From positions 50,750,053-50,814,052 of the forward strand of contig OY821775.1 of NCBI GenBank assembly GCA_963682175.1: a DNA stretch of 64,000 nucleotides. The letters run 5' to 3'. The translations under genes were made by a program, and so were the position numbers. Under the pieces are notes generated by a model, which did no database searches, had not been told where the DNA came from, and saw only the letters and a program-made list of their open reading frames with translations. This DNA comes from Triglochin maritima (Eukaryota > Streptophyta > Magnoliopsida > Alismatales > Juncaginaceae). Shown here one piece after another: positions 11,281-22,290 of the stretch. Position 1 is the stretch's first letter. Each line of letters opens with the position of its first letter.

Positions 11281-12458
11281 CACTAGTGCAAAAAAGTCCA
11301 TATACGTCAGATATATAGTGGTATAGACGTCGGATTTCTATGGTCCAAGTACCCGACGTCTATTTCCCCGTCGTCTATTCTTTGTTGTATAGACGTCGGC
11401 TATATGCGACTGACGTCTATACAGTGTATACACGTCGGCTATATACGACCGACGTCTATTATATGTTAATTAACAAAAAATACATTGGAACGTATATCGG
11501 ACATTCTGCACTCACATTAATCAAGCCCAAGTGCCCCAAGGGCCAAACTTTTGACAAATAACCACGAATATCAAGCCCAACATGCGCAGGTGCCCCAAGT
11601 CGTTCGCGTTCAGCAGTAAAGGAGTGGTGGAGTACATCAACCACACCAAAAAAAATCTCCGATGTGGGACTAAACTATTACACCAAATAGACGTCGGATA
11701 TATACATTGACCGACGTCTATTCATACAGCATGACCTATAGACGTTGGTCATGCTATACATCCGACGTCTATACTTTGAAATAACAATAATTAATAATAA
11801 ATACGTCGGTTACCATATACAACCGACGTCTATACATGGGTTAATAGTAAAAAAAACGTTGCAACGACGTTTATATAAGTGCCAATCTTTTGACCATTAA
11901 ATATATATATGTATCTCACTTGCATTTTGTAGTGTGGTACCAAACTACCATTTAAAAGTAAATGAGTGGTGGAGTACTTCAACTCCACCAATAAAAAACT
12001 TTCTCCAATGTGGGACTAAACATGTCACCATACACACACATGTGTACAACACAACACACATGTGATTGTAATTATTTTTAAATCCACATTATTCTTATAC
12101 AAAATAATCCACATAAATTCTTACACGAAATAAATCCTAAAAATTACGTTATTTCTTATACAAAATAAATTCCAAAAAAATGAGTTAATTTTTACACGAA
12201 ATAAATACCAAATAATTGCGTTATTTCTGATACAAAAGAAATCCACATAAATTCTTATACGAAATAAATCCAAAAAAATAAACAAAAAATATTTTCTTCT
12301 TTCAGGAGGTATAGACGTCGGTTATACTAAACAATCGACGTTTCTACAAACCTATAGACGTCGGATGTCCAAATATCTGACGTCTATACCTATAGACGTC
12401 GGTTGTTTGGACATCCGACGTCTATTTGGTGACGTCTATCGAGCATTCTGCACTAGTG
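11281..12458. mobile_element. Non-autonomous CACTA (En/Spm-type) element
   Basis: The 1,178-bp element starts CACTAGTGCAAAAAAG and ends in the inverse of CACTAGTGCAGAATGC, the standard CACTA terminus. Flanking triplets are CCG and TCG, an imperfect 3-bp duplication. About twenty copies of a TAGACGTCGG-type motif crowd both subterminal regions. Many are paired head to head with a 10-15 base spacer, as expected for TNPA-like binding sites. There is no transposase gene. Two internal stretches near 11625-11680 and 11960-12020 share the GTGGTGGAGTAC and GTGGGACTAAAC motifs and look like an internal duplication. It is nested in the hAT element. Confidence 0.88.
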
Positions 12459-12890
12459 TCGTTTCCTCGTAGATCCACTCCTCACGATCGATCCCTCCTC
12501 TCTGTCGACCCCTCCACTCCTTGCGGTCGACCCCTCCACTCTTCACCACTCCTCGCGGTCGAACTCTCCACTCCGTCGATCCGCACCACTGAACACAGAT
12601 TCCTCGTCGAATTCCGTCAACGTACTAAATTTCCCACCTTCGATCTATCCGAATTACATTTTTTTTGATTTATCCGACCTTTGATGTGTTTTATGGATCC
12701 ATGGGCTACTGCTAAATTTGTACATGATGATGTGGAGAAAATAAAGGTGTGTGCTAAGGAACGGTTATGTTCAATTATATGATTTGATGAACTTACGTAA
12801 ATAAGAATATGATTAATTTTCATTTGCTAGGGTCTGATTGCAGATTAGTAACTAAAATGTGTGAAATTAAACTTAAATAATGAATATTTT

Positions 12891-12892
<2 letters not shown>

Positions 12893-12921
<29 letters not shown>
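12893..12921. repeat. Poly-G tract (29 G)
   Basis: A run of 29 G residues inside the old hAT element, between the CACTA insertion and the transposase remnant. Length may be affected by assembly. Confidence 0.85.
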
Positions 12922-13465
12922 ATCCTAAACAGTTAAGTTATAATCTAAAGGAAGTTTTGACTTGCATCACTCCAAATGGGTCATTCTATTGTATATAAAC
13001 AACCTACCAAATAACCATATATTCATCAAGTCCACACAGAATATGAAGTTCAGATTTTGAGATAACTAGGAAAGAAACTTCAGTTCAGGCTTCCAAATCT
13101 TTGTCATTGCTCATGCTCACAAACCAAACCATGACTACCTATGGATCTATCTCGAAGCCCATGCGACTCTTACTTTCACTACGAATCATTTGTCGTGAAT
13201 TTTATCATAATAAGATTAGATTACTGTATTATACCACAAGATTGAGCCATTGTTTATTAAATCCGAGACTTAAGTGCATGCTTCCTAAACAACTGATTAT
13301 GGAAAGGTGTAGATTCTGAAGTTTTATCAAACTTGGCTTTTATTTTAGTAAACAGAAGATTCATTAATTTACTTTGGTTAGCTTAAGTTTAATTATGGAA
13401 AGTTGTAGAAATTGTATGCATAAAGATATGATTTTAAACTTGTTTTTATCTATGATCCTTGATAG

Positions 13466-14520
13466 ATGTCGTCTGATCAAGAAAAAGATCATGTAGAAAA
13501 TTTGGATGTTATTGATGAAGTAATTGAACCTAATCGTATTGCATCTGAAAAGAAATTGAGCAAAAAAGTAAGTTCAAAGTATAAGTCACTATAAAAGGGT
13601 CAAAGGAAAGGGGGGTACCGAACGAGTTGTTTGTAACTATTGTCAGAACACATATTATTCATGCAATACTGCTCATGGAACAAGTACAATGCGGAAACAT
13701 CTTAGGTTCATGTGTCGTAAGTCATTTTAAGTCAGAAGGTCAAATGCGCTCATGGAGCAAGTACGATGCGGAAACATCTTAGGTTCATGTGTCGTAAAAG
13801 TCATTTTAAGTCAGAAGGTCAAGTGCAAGACCCAAGTCAGAAAACATTGTCATTTACGGCATCTGGATCCAATATTGGAAGTTGTAGTACTTTGTCAATG
13901 TGGAAGTTCGACGCAGAGGTTTGTAGAGATACCTACACTAAAATGATTGTGGTCGATGAATTGCCTTTTAACTTTGGAGATGGAGAGAGTTTTAAGAATT
14001 TCATGAGGAATGTCCATCCGAGTTTAAAATTCTTTCTAAAATAACTCATGCTAGAGATGTTGTCAAGTTGTTCGTAACAAAAAATAAAGAATTAAAATAT
14101 ATATATTATCTTCTAGTCAAAAAAATTGTCTTACTTCTGATCAATGGACTTCTAGGAACCAAGTGTCTACATGTGTCTCACTGCCCATTTCGTTGAAGTC
14201 AATTGGAAGTTACACAAAAAGATACTAAGCTTTGTCAGTGTTCCGAGTCATAAAGACATAGAAATTTAGTAAAGCCATTGAGTGGTTTTTTCTTAATTAG
14301 GGAATCAGAAAATTTGGTTGCATCACTCTAGATAATGTCAGTGCAAATCTGACTGTTGTTGAATACTTGAAAAGCAAATTGGTGAAGAAGAACAATCTAA
14401 TATTAGGTGGACAGTTTTCCCATGTTCGATGTTGTGCTTATATACTTAATTTGATAGTCGAAGATGGACCAGTAGAGGTGGAGATTCTATAAAAAGGATT
14501 TGTACTCCTATACAATACAA
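13466..14520 (+). pseudogene. hAT transposase remnant with BED zinc finger
   Basis: An ATG at 13466 begins a readable stretch (MSSDQEKDHVENLDV) that soon hits stops. The next frame shows VCNYCQNTYY, then MRKHLRFMC, a Cys-x2-Cys plus His-x4-Cys BED zinc finger used for DNA binding. Further on, CITLDNVSAN and HVRCCAYILNLIV match the RNase H-like catalytic region of RICESLEEPER-type hAT transposases. Several frameshifts and stops, and a 77/79-bp tandem duplication across the finger (13671-13826), break the gene. No C-terminal dimerisation domain was found before the element end. It is non-functional. Confidence 0.85.
13671..13826 (+). repeat. Tandem duplication in BED-finger coding region
   Basis: Copy 1 is 13671-13747 (77 bp) and copy 2 is 13748-13826 (79 bp). 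They differ by a few substitutions and two extra A residues. The duplication doubles the MRKHLRF segment. Confidence 0.9.
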
Positions 14521-14909
14521 CAAAAGCTCCACTGCAAGAGGACAACACGTTAAAGCATGCGTTGAACAAGAAAACATAACTTTGAAAAAAGGCTTGAGTT
14601 TGAATGTTTGTACTAGGTAGAATTCAACGTATGAAATGTTGGATAGTACTTTGAACTATCAAAAGACCTTTGAACGAATGGAAAAACAACTTTCATTATT
14701 TGTTACTGATGTTGGTGTAGAAATTCCAACTAAAATTGATTGAGTTAAAACTCGTATTTTGGTTAGAATTTTGAGGTGTTTTTATGAGTCAATGAAGCGG
14801 TTCAGATTCGGGGTGGGTTTTTCCCAAACCCGAATTTTCGAGGTTGGGTCGGCTTCTAGCCCATACCCGACCCAATCCAACCCAACCCATGTGCACTCCT
14901 AGTAGCTTG

Positions 14910-16939
14910 TGTAGTTAGTTGTGTGCCTTGGAAAATTACTTATTCCACGTGTACAACAATGATTAACTACTTGAAGATATTCAATTTTAATCTTTTTTAA
15001 CTTGTGTATTCTACTTCATTCCAAAATATTTTTTTCGATTAATTACAGTTTACTCCTCTGACCTTTCGGTTGTGGCACTTTGCATCCCTTACCTTCAAAC
15101 TTAGCAGTTTGACCATTATCCTTTCACTTGTTGGCATTTGACTCCCTTATATCAGTTTTAACATCAGAAGTGACCAAAATGCCATCAATCTAAAGTCCAA
15201 AGTTGGCTCGACTTTTTTGGAGAAAAAAATTATGTTAAAATAAATAAGATACTCTATGGGAGTTATTTTAATGTATTTCTAAAAACAATTGTTGTAATTT
15301 CTAAGTTGAGTGCAGTTTGATCATTTTTTATGGTCAAAATTAACAGAGAGGTGTAAAGTGTCATCAAGAGAAATGATAATGGGCAAACTTCTATGTTTTA
15401 AATGTCCGAGGTGTTTCTATGTTTTAAAGTTTGTTCAGATTGTGTTCAGAATGTGTCCAGCAGCCAGTCTAATCCTAGACACGAGTCAGTTTAGAGATCG
15501 TTCAGATTGTGTCCATAATGACTCCAAGGTGTGTCTAGAGTTTGTCCAGAATGTGTCTAGAGTTTAGAGTTTGTCTAGAATGCGTCCAGAATTAAATTTT
15601 TATTTCAAATAAACACATATCATTCCTAATTCTTGAAAATAACAGTTACAAAAATGAATAGACAAACAAAATTACAATTCATAACTTCTAATTTATTTTA
15701 TATACTCTCAAATCCTAATTAAAATAGTCTAGATCTTCAATCCGAGGAATAATTGATACTTTTCAATTCATATATGTGTCTTCTCTTTTTGAACATTAGT
15801 TTTGTCATTGGGGGCTTCTGAATTGAAATTTGAGAGTCGATGTAATCCAAGTACTTGATCACCATTCAAGGGGGTCCTGAATTGAAATTTGAGAGTTGAT
15901 GAGCAAGAATTATTGAGCATCTGATTTCTCCACATAATTGAGTACCACGAGTTTGTTCTCTTTAAACTTCAGTCTGTTCACACATCCACAACCCCAAACC
16001 TCCTACATCCACACCACTCCCCAAAAACCCCTCGCCCCCTCACCATCTTAGAGCTCTCCACTGCCCGCTCTCGTCCTCCCTTTCCTTCTATATCCATCAC
16101 CATCTACAATAACTATGACTCCTGGAGATCCCGAGTTTGATGTCATCGAGGGGACACTCGTATTAGCTTGGAGACGACCCTGCCCTAGAGACTCCGCCCG
16201 CGCAGGGACATGGAAGAGGGAATAATATAGTTTGGGGAGAGGGAAGAGGAAGAAGAGATGAGAGTGGTAGATTGGAAGTATTTAAACCTACATTTGGAAT
16301 GGAAGCAACACATAGATCATCACGTCATCCATGCGCGTGAGAAATCTTAAAATAAATGTTGATAAGTGCAACATCAGCAACGTTTGTGACACACACGTCC
16401 ATAATTTTGCTTTAGACAATAACGCGTAAGGGTGCTTTGTTTTGGAAGTTAAGAGTTCATTTTTGAGAACCGCCACCCAATGGTGGTTTGCCATTTCTAT
16501 TTGCTAGAAAGTTTTGTAGGTGGATTAAAATCGAAAAATAATCTGATCAGATTTGAAAACATTACTTTGTGAAAAAATCCCATAGCATATCAAAACCATA
16601 GCAATTAATTCCAATATACTTTGTGAAAATAGCAATTAATTCCAGCAATACTCTGTTCATTTCTACTTTGTGAAAAATTCCATAGCAATTAAATTGTATT
16701 GTAGAAACATTTTGCTTATCATGAAATTTATGATTTTGTGTTACTTTTATAGATTTCGCTTCATTTACTATTAACCTTTTTCCCCTCATAATTCTTGCAA
16801 GCTACGATTGAGAATTGGACGCTCAATTTTAACAATAGAGGTATTGCTATCTTTTTCATTGATTTGTTCTACGATCTTGACACTATAAACTATGTTCTTT
16901 TTTTTGCATTAAAGAAGTTATGGCTCTCTGGGTTGTAGT
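14910..16939. other. Intergenic region with repeat fragments
   Basis: No host gene seen. Around 15040-15180 a TTAATTACAGTTTACTCC stretch followed by GGCACTTTGCATCCC resembles one end of the MITE at 7120, but no second end or duplication was found. At about 15425-15595 a GTGTCCAGAATGT-like motif recurs in a degenerate tandem manner. Around 16560-16690 an ACTTTGTGAAAA...CCATAGCAATTAA block is repeated. Confidence 0.45.
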
Positions 16940-17195
16940 TAGGGGTGAGCAAAATTCGGTCCGATCTGGGCACCCGGACCGAACCGAATTTTTCGGTCTG
17001 GACTGAACCAGACCGAATTTTTTCGGTCCGGTCTTCGGTCCACAAAATTTTGGAAATTCGGTCTTCGGTCCGGACCGGACCGGAAATTTAAGGGGAAAAT
17101 CCGGGTTTTGGACCGACCCGGACTGGACCGAACCTATTCGGTCCGGTCTTCGGTCCGGACTTCCCGAAAATTTGGGTTTCGGTCCGGTTCACAAA
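16940..17195. mobile_element. Orphan hAT-like terminus
   Basis: TAGGGGTGAGCAAAATTCGG followed by a long tract of TTCGGTCCGG-type repeats matches the left ends of a common plant hAT-like repeat class. The matching right end was not found nearby, so this is a solo or truncated end. Confidence 0.5.
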
Positions 17196-17880
17196 TGTAA
17201 GTTACATTTATAATCGACTGTTTTGTCTCCTAAGCAGGGATTGTCTATTAGTTTTGCTTAGATTAACAATCTTATATTCAGCTGACGCATCTGTGGTCTG
17301 TGTATATTTAACAATGCTCAATCACAAGTCAAATAGTGAAATATCAAGGGGGTTTTTCATTGCTGGTCTGCGGAAGCCAGATGATGATAGAAGGGATCTC
17401 AAACTGTAACCATTGTAATAATTAATACTAAAGTACCAAGTTTTTTCTTTGTCCTTTGTAAAGAAATTGGTTTAAGTTTGGATAAAGCAACCATATATGT
17501 AGTTACTTCTTAAACTTGTGGTGTTAGAATCAACGACAAAATTCCCCCTTTTGCATATCATTGGTAAAAACCAGTAGTTTCGTAATTTTCATGTTGACTT
17601 GAAGGTAAAGATTCAAGCGACGAAATTTTACCATAACATGTCAATGATAGTATAATTCAACTGAATTTCATAGCACTGTGAAAGTCTTCAGTTCTACGGA
17701 AAATCACAAACATAAGTACTGAACAGAAATTGAGATTACAAAACATGACCTGCAATCAACTCATCTTTAGGCGCCTCACACAACATTTACTTATTATAAC
17801 TATGAACAAACAAGTACTTTGATTCTGGTAAAATTGTAGCAGAGAGAGAACCCTATAAGTTCTTAAGATCTCCAGCATCA
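17196..17880. other. Downstream region of the UXS gene
   Basis: AT-rich sequence 3' of the minus-strand UXS gene. The part nearest 17880 is presumably its 3' untranslated region. Nothing else recognised. Confidence 0.4.
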
Positions 17881-20658
17881 TCAGTTCTTTGGGACTCCAA
17901 GGCGAAGTCTGAAGTCTTCCTCCATGAGAGGGAGACCCTCACGCAGAGTGATCTTTGGCTGCCAACCCAGCAGCTCCTTTGCCTTGCTAATGTTTGGCTT
18001 CCTTTGTCGGGGATCGTCAGGTGTATTTTCCACATTCTTCAACTCCACTTTTGGGTTGATCAACTACAATAAGATTTAAGGGATTAGAAAATTTAGCTTA
18101 GAAGCTTCAATAATCATGTTGGCATTTGACACCATACCTCCTTCACATTTTCAGCAAGTTCCATCATTGTGAATTCACCTGAAAAATTGAACATCATAAA
18201 TGATTATGAGGATTGAGGAAGATGTGTATTGGACACGAGTCTAAAATTTTAAATGAGAACCTGGATTTCCAATGTTAATAGGGCCAGTGTTCTCTCCCCC
18301 CATCAGCTTGATAAGGCCATCAACCTTCACAACAGTCAAAAAGTAAACATATTAGCTAAAAGTTTTAAGAAAAAAAAATCAGTTCGTGTAAGACAAGGTG
18401 CATATTACCATATCAGAAACATAACAGAAGCTTCGGGTTTGTGTGCCGGGAGCTTGGACTGTCAAAGGTTCACCCCTGAGTGTGTCAAGTCAATACCATT
18501 AGGATACAGTAAAATAGCACATAAGTGGTGAAGTAATCAACAAGATCTCTGAGTCACCTAATGGCCTGAGCTATGAAGTTACTAACAACTCTCCCATCAT
18601 CGATATTCATCCGTGGTCCATAGGTGTTGAAAATCCTGGCAATTCGAATTTCTGATAGCAAAGACAGACAATCATCACATAACTGTTAAACAAAAGATGC
18701 ACCACCTCAGACTTAAAATGGAAATTTCGACAGATTAATTGTAAAATGTTGCAAAAGGAAGAGATTTTAACCTATGCCATGTTGCCTGTGATAATCAAAC
18801 ATCAAGGTTTCTGCCACACGCTTGCCCTCGTCATAGCAGCTTCTCACTCCTGTCATGTGTCCAAACATTCATGTTTATAAATGATAACAAAATCTTGTAT
18901 ATTAGTTTATTACAAAACTTGCAAGTGATCATTCTGCACAAGACCCAAGTTATAAATCATTTACCAATTGGATTGACATTGCCCCAGTATTCCTCCGTCT
19001 GAGGGTGCTCAAGGGGATCGCCGTAAACCTCTGAAGTGGAGGTCAACAAGATCCTGGTAAATTGAATACGTATCAGCTTTAGTAAAACATCACAAACTGC
19101 TTCATAGTGGAGTTCAAATACAATGGTAAATTTTAGTGTAACCTTGCTCCAACCCTCTTAGCAAGACCCAACATATTCAATGTTCCAATCACATTCGTCT
19201 TTATTGTCTGTAACAAATATTTGAGAAGATCACTGGATGGACTAAAAACCAAAGAATAACTTTTTGATGATCACACATGGTTGGTTATGGTGCACTAGTA
19301 AATGAGCATAAGAAATATGCACCTTTACAGGATTATGCTTGTAAAAGATGGGAGAGGCTGGACAAGCGAGGTGATAGATTTGATCAACTTCCACGAGCAA
19401 AGTTTCCGTGACATCTGCAACAGGAGAGTAATTTTTAGGTTTGTACGACAAACATACACGAAAAGCAACCCCAATATATTAACTTATTAGAATAGTAAAG
19501 TAAAATATAGTCAAGATAAAGCTAACTCAATGCGTACCATGTCGAATGAGCTCAAATCTTGGATGTCCGATCCACTTTTTCAGATTGTCCTTTGACCCAG
19601 TGAAGTAATTGTCTGCAACAATAACCTATAGCCAACAGAGCACAAAAAACTCTGATTGCGAAGGACCATGTGATGCTAAAGATCGTACTACACATAGTCA
19701 GAATTTGCTGAGAAGGTTTACTACTTGAAGGATGCACTCTATTCAAATGGTGTGTACATAATAAATTTTGCAGCATTTTTCTATTGAAGAGAGAGCATAG
19801 TGGTATTTTAATGATCAGAGAGAGAGATAGAGAGAGAGAGAGAGCATATGGTAATTATATCAATTGTGTATTAATTTTTCCCAGTGCTTCAGCACTTTAG
19901 TTTGGCTAACCCTCCGAGCACTAGTTTTTGAGGAACACTTTTTTAAAACGATGTAGCAGTACCATGATATTTTACCCTGATCCCTTGACCGATTTAGCCA
20001 TCCCATTATAACATAATTTAGAATCTAAGAAAGTGAGAATCGAGGTTTCAGCTATTGACTCCAACAGTCCAGCCATATCACCAAGTTATGAATCCAAGGA
20101 AAAGATCTAATTTTGATTATCGTGATCTACATAAAAGAAGAATACCTTAAAACACAACAGATCCGTTTCGGATATTAGAAACACGTCTGAAATCAATGTA
20201 CTGGTTATATCATCATCAACTCTACATGTATACCACTGGACACAACTATTACAGAATCATCTATATTTACTATGAGTCTACTTTTGCTGAATCTGTGCAT
20301 CAATGAATTCGTACCTCATTTTTCTCATTTTCCATCAACTTGTCAACCAGATGAGATCCAATGAATCCAGCACCACCAGTGACCAGAATTCGTAGATTGG
20401 ACTGCATCGAATTCAAATCAGCCCATGAAATCAAGTTAGCGGCGGAACACCACCAAAACCATGGACATTGTAAAAAGAAGAACACAACTCCTCATGTATC
20501 ACATCAAATCAAAGAGTGAGTGCATTTGACACAGAAGAAAAAAGACGACCTCGACAAGAAGAAACGGATTTTACCTGATAAAATTTGGAATTCCTCAGAG
20601 GAGATGGAGTCGGAGGCGGCTTCGCCCCAGTACCATTGGTAGAATACTCTTTTGCCAT
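17881..20658 (-). CDS. UXS: UDP-glucuronate decarboxylase (UDP-xylose synthase), cytosolic
   Basis: Twelve coding exons on the minus strand: 20575-20658, 20315-20401, 19538-19625, 19323-19414, 19143-19207, 18965-19053, 18772-18849, 18558-18651, 18409-18475, 18261-18324, 18138-18178 and 17881-18063. All introns are GT-AG, phases agree, and the sum is 343 residues. The enzyme oxidises and decarboxylates UDP-glucuronate to UDP-xylose, the donor for xylan and xyloglucan. The Rossmann motif [16 protein letters not shown] binds NAD. The short-chain dehydrogenase triad is visible as LTSTSEVYG and SCYDEGKR (Tyr-x3-Lys). [10 protein letters not shown] is the family signature. The N-terminus [19 protein letters not shown] lacks a membrane anchor, which marks the short cytosolic UXS3/5/6 class rather than the Golgi forms. 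A UBC7-type gene follows, as in the Arabidopsis UXS3-UBC7 pair. Confidence 0.96.
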
Positions 20659-21855
20659 TTCTTAGATCTCCAGACAAGTGATACTGACACAACAACCTGC
20701 AAACACTTCAAAAACTCAAAATCTAACAGAAGACCGGAACATGACATCTCTCTAAACCACAAACATGCAAAGCATTGATAGACCAAATCCAACCCTCACA
20801 ATGTGAAAGTTTCCACCTTTTCAAATGCTAAGTTTGTTAGCGGCTTAAAACCCACAACCAAAAACAACTCTTATACCACAAAAATAAAATGTTTCCAACA
20901 AAATCAACAAGAAATCCTTCCTACACTCTCAAATCACTCCAAAAAACTTTGCAACCAAAGCAAACCCAAGACACCACAATGCAGAATTTCCCACCCTTTT
21001 CAAATACTAATATTTTTTCCTCCAAAACTCGAACTTCATTCCAATAACTCTAACCAAAAACCAAAATTTTCCAAGAAAAAAATCAAATCCAAAACCACCA
21101 CAATGCAGAATTTCTCACATTTTGGAATGCTAAGATGTTTTCCACCAAAAACCCACTCGAAGACCATAAAAATGAAATCTTTCCAACAAAATAAAACTCC
21201 AACAAAACCTAAAAAGATCCCACCTTTACTTGAAGAGATCCAAGCAAGCTTAGTTGTGGATGTGTAGAGATTACTTGGAAAGGGGTATATATAAATAGAA
21301 GGAAAGGTGAAGTTGAAGCAAGAATGTTACCACCAAACTGCCCAAATCAATGCTTTCGAAACACGAAAAGAAAACAAAAGAAAACAAACCCCTTCAGCTC
21401 AGATCTGAATCTGGAAGTAAAAGAAAAAAAAAATCCTTTTTCAAATTAAATTTATGTTTTTTTGTAACAGACGACTGGTGAGAAATAAAATGAAACAGTT
21501 GGTTAGTTAGGCTGCTTTCGTTAGATCTAAACGCTTTGTTAACACAACTTGATGTTGATATCTGAACCAACTTAAGAGGAACTTTATATTATTATTATTA
21601 TAGTAAATAATTATTTCAGTCTATATTATACTAAACAAAATGTTTAGTTTGTGCAAAACAAAACATATGGAGTAAATAAGTGATGCAATTCTTCCTACAA
21701 GACAAAAAAAAAAGTTAGATCAACCAACAAACATTACTCAGGTAAGTTGGATTATTAATTAAACGTAACAACTAACAAGATGCGATAATAATGGCACCAT
21801 TTAAGAATGTTAATTAATGAGAATTTTAAGGCTTCTGTTCATAACGAACACCAAA
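20659..21855. other. UXS upstream region
   Basis: Presumed 5' untranslated region, leader intron and promoter of UXS. At about 20798-21200 a diverged block is present roughly three times. Each copy contains a CACAATGCAGAATTTC-like start, a CAAATGCTAAG-like middle and a TTTCCAACAAAAT-like end. The 154-residue plus-strand frame in it is low-complexity and not credible as a gene. A purine (GA) run lies at 19817-19845 inside a UXS intron. Confidence 0.45.
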
Positions 21856-21927
21856 GTGGCTGTAGTTTAGTGGTAAGAATTCCACGTTGTGGCCGTGGAG
21901 ACCTGGGCTCGAATCCCAGCAGCCACA
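21856..21927 (+). tRNA. tRNA-His (anticodon GTG)
   Basis: A 72-base gene folds as a full cloverleaf. The acceptor stem GTGGCTG pairs with CAGCCAC and has discriminator A. The anticodon stem CCACG/CGTGG encloses a TTGTGGC loop with anticodon GTG at 21889-21891. The B box is GGGCTCGAATCCC. A T-rich RNA polymerase III terminator follows at 21930. As in other eukaryotes, the extra 5' G of tRNA-His is not encoded. Confidence 0.97.
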
Positions 21928-22290
21928 CTTTTTTTTCAAATTAGTTGCAACATCATATGGTATTTAAGTTTCAAAGTATCCCCAAACCAACGTATTTCAG
22001 TTTAGCTTTACTTTTAGTAACAACTATAATTTTCATGTTTTACCTGTATTAACAAGATCAATTGGCCCTGAGTGCCAATAATAATGGCAAGACTAAATTA
22101 ATGGTCGTGGTTGTGATCATGTCGATTCTTAAAGAAGAGAACTACTATTCGTCGCCGGAAAACTACTTAAATCGTCCCAAAAATGACCTTTTTGCCCCTA
22201 ACAAATCAATTAATACCGATTTCGTCCCGTGTCTTTAAACAAGGTGTTTGACTCAGTTTTACTCACATTCCCAGTACAAACACCACGAAA

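Larger units (their letters stand above)
10933..14901 (+). mobile_element. Decayed BED-finger hAT transposon with nested insertion
   Basis: A near-match 8-bp target-site duplication, GTAGCTCG at 10925-10932 and GTAGCTTG at 14902-14909, brackets a 3,969-bp element. Terminal inverted repeats read TATGAGTGCATGCGGG on the left and TAGGAGTGCACATGGG on the right (read inward). Both are followed by GGGTTGGGTCGGGTT-like subterminal repeats, also in inverted orientation. Remnants of a zinc-finger BED, RICESLEEPER-like transposase lie at 13466-14520. About 1.2 kb of the left half is a separate CACTA insertion. The single mismatch in the duplication and the many stops in the transposase indicate an old insertion. 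Confidence 0.85.

Noticed and set aside
15037..15200. A second MITE of the 7120 family
   Set aside because: One end is similar, but neither the opposite end nor a target duplication was found, so I list it only as a fragment.
20803..21267. A 154-codon plus-strand frame upstream of UXS
   Set aside because: Composition is Lys/Asn/Gln/Thr-rich from A-rich repeats, with no domain, and it lies in the UXS leader region.
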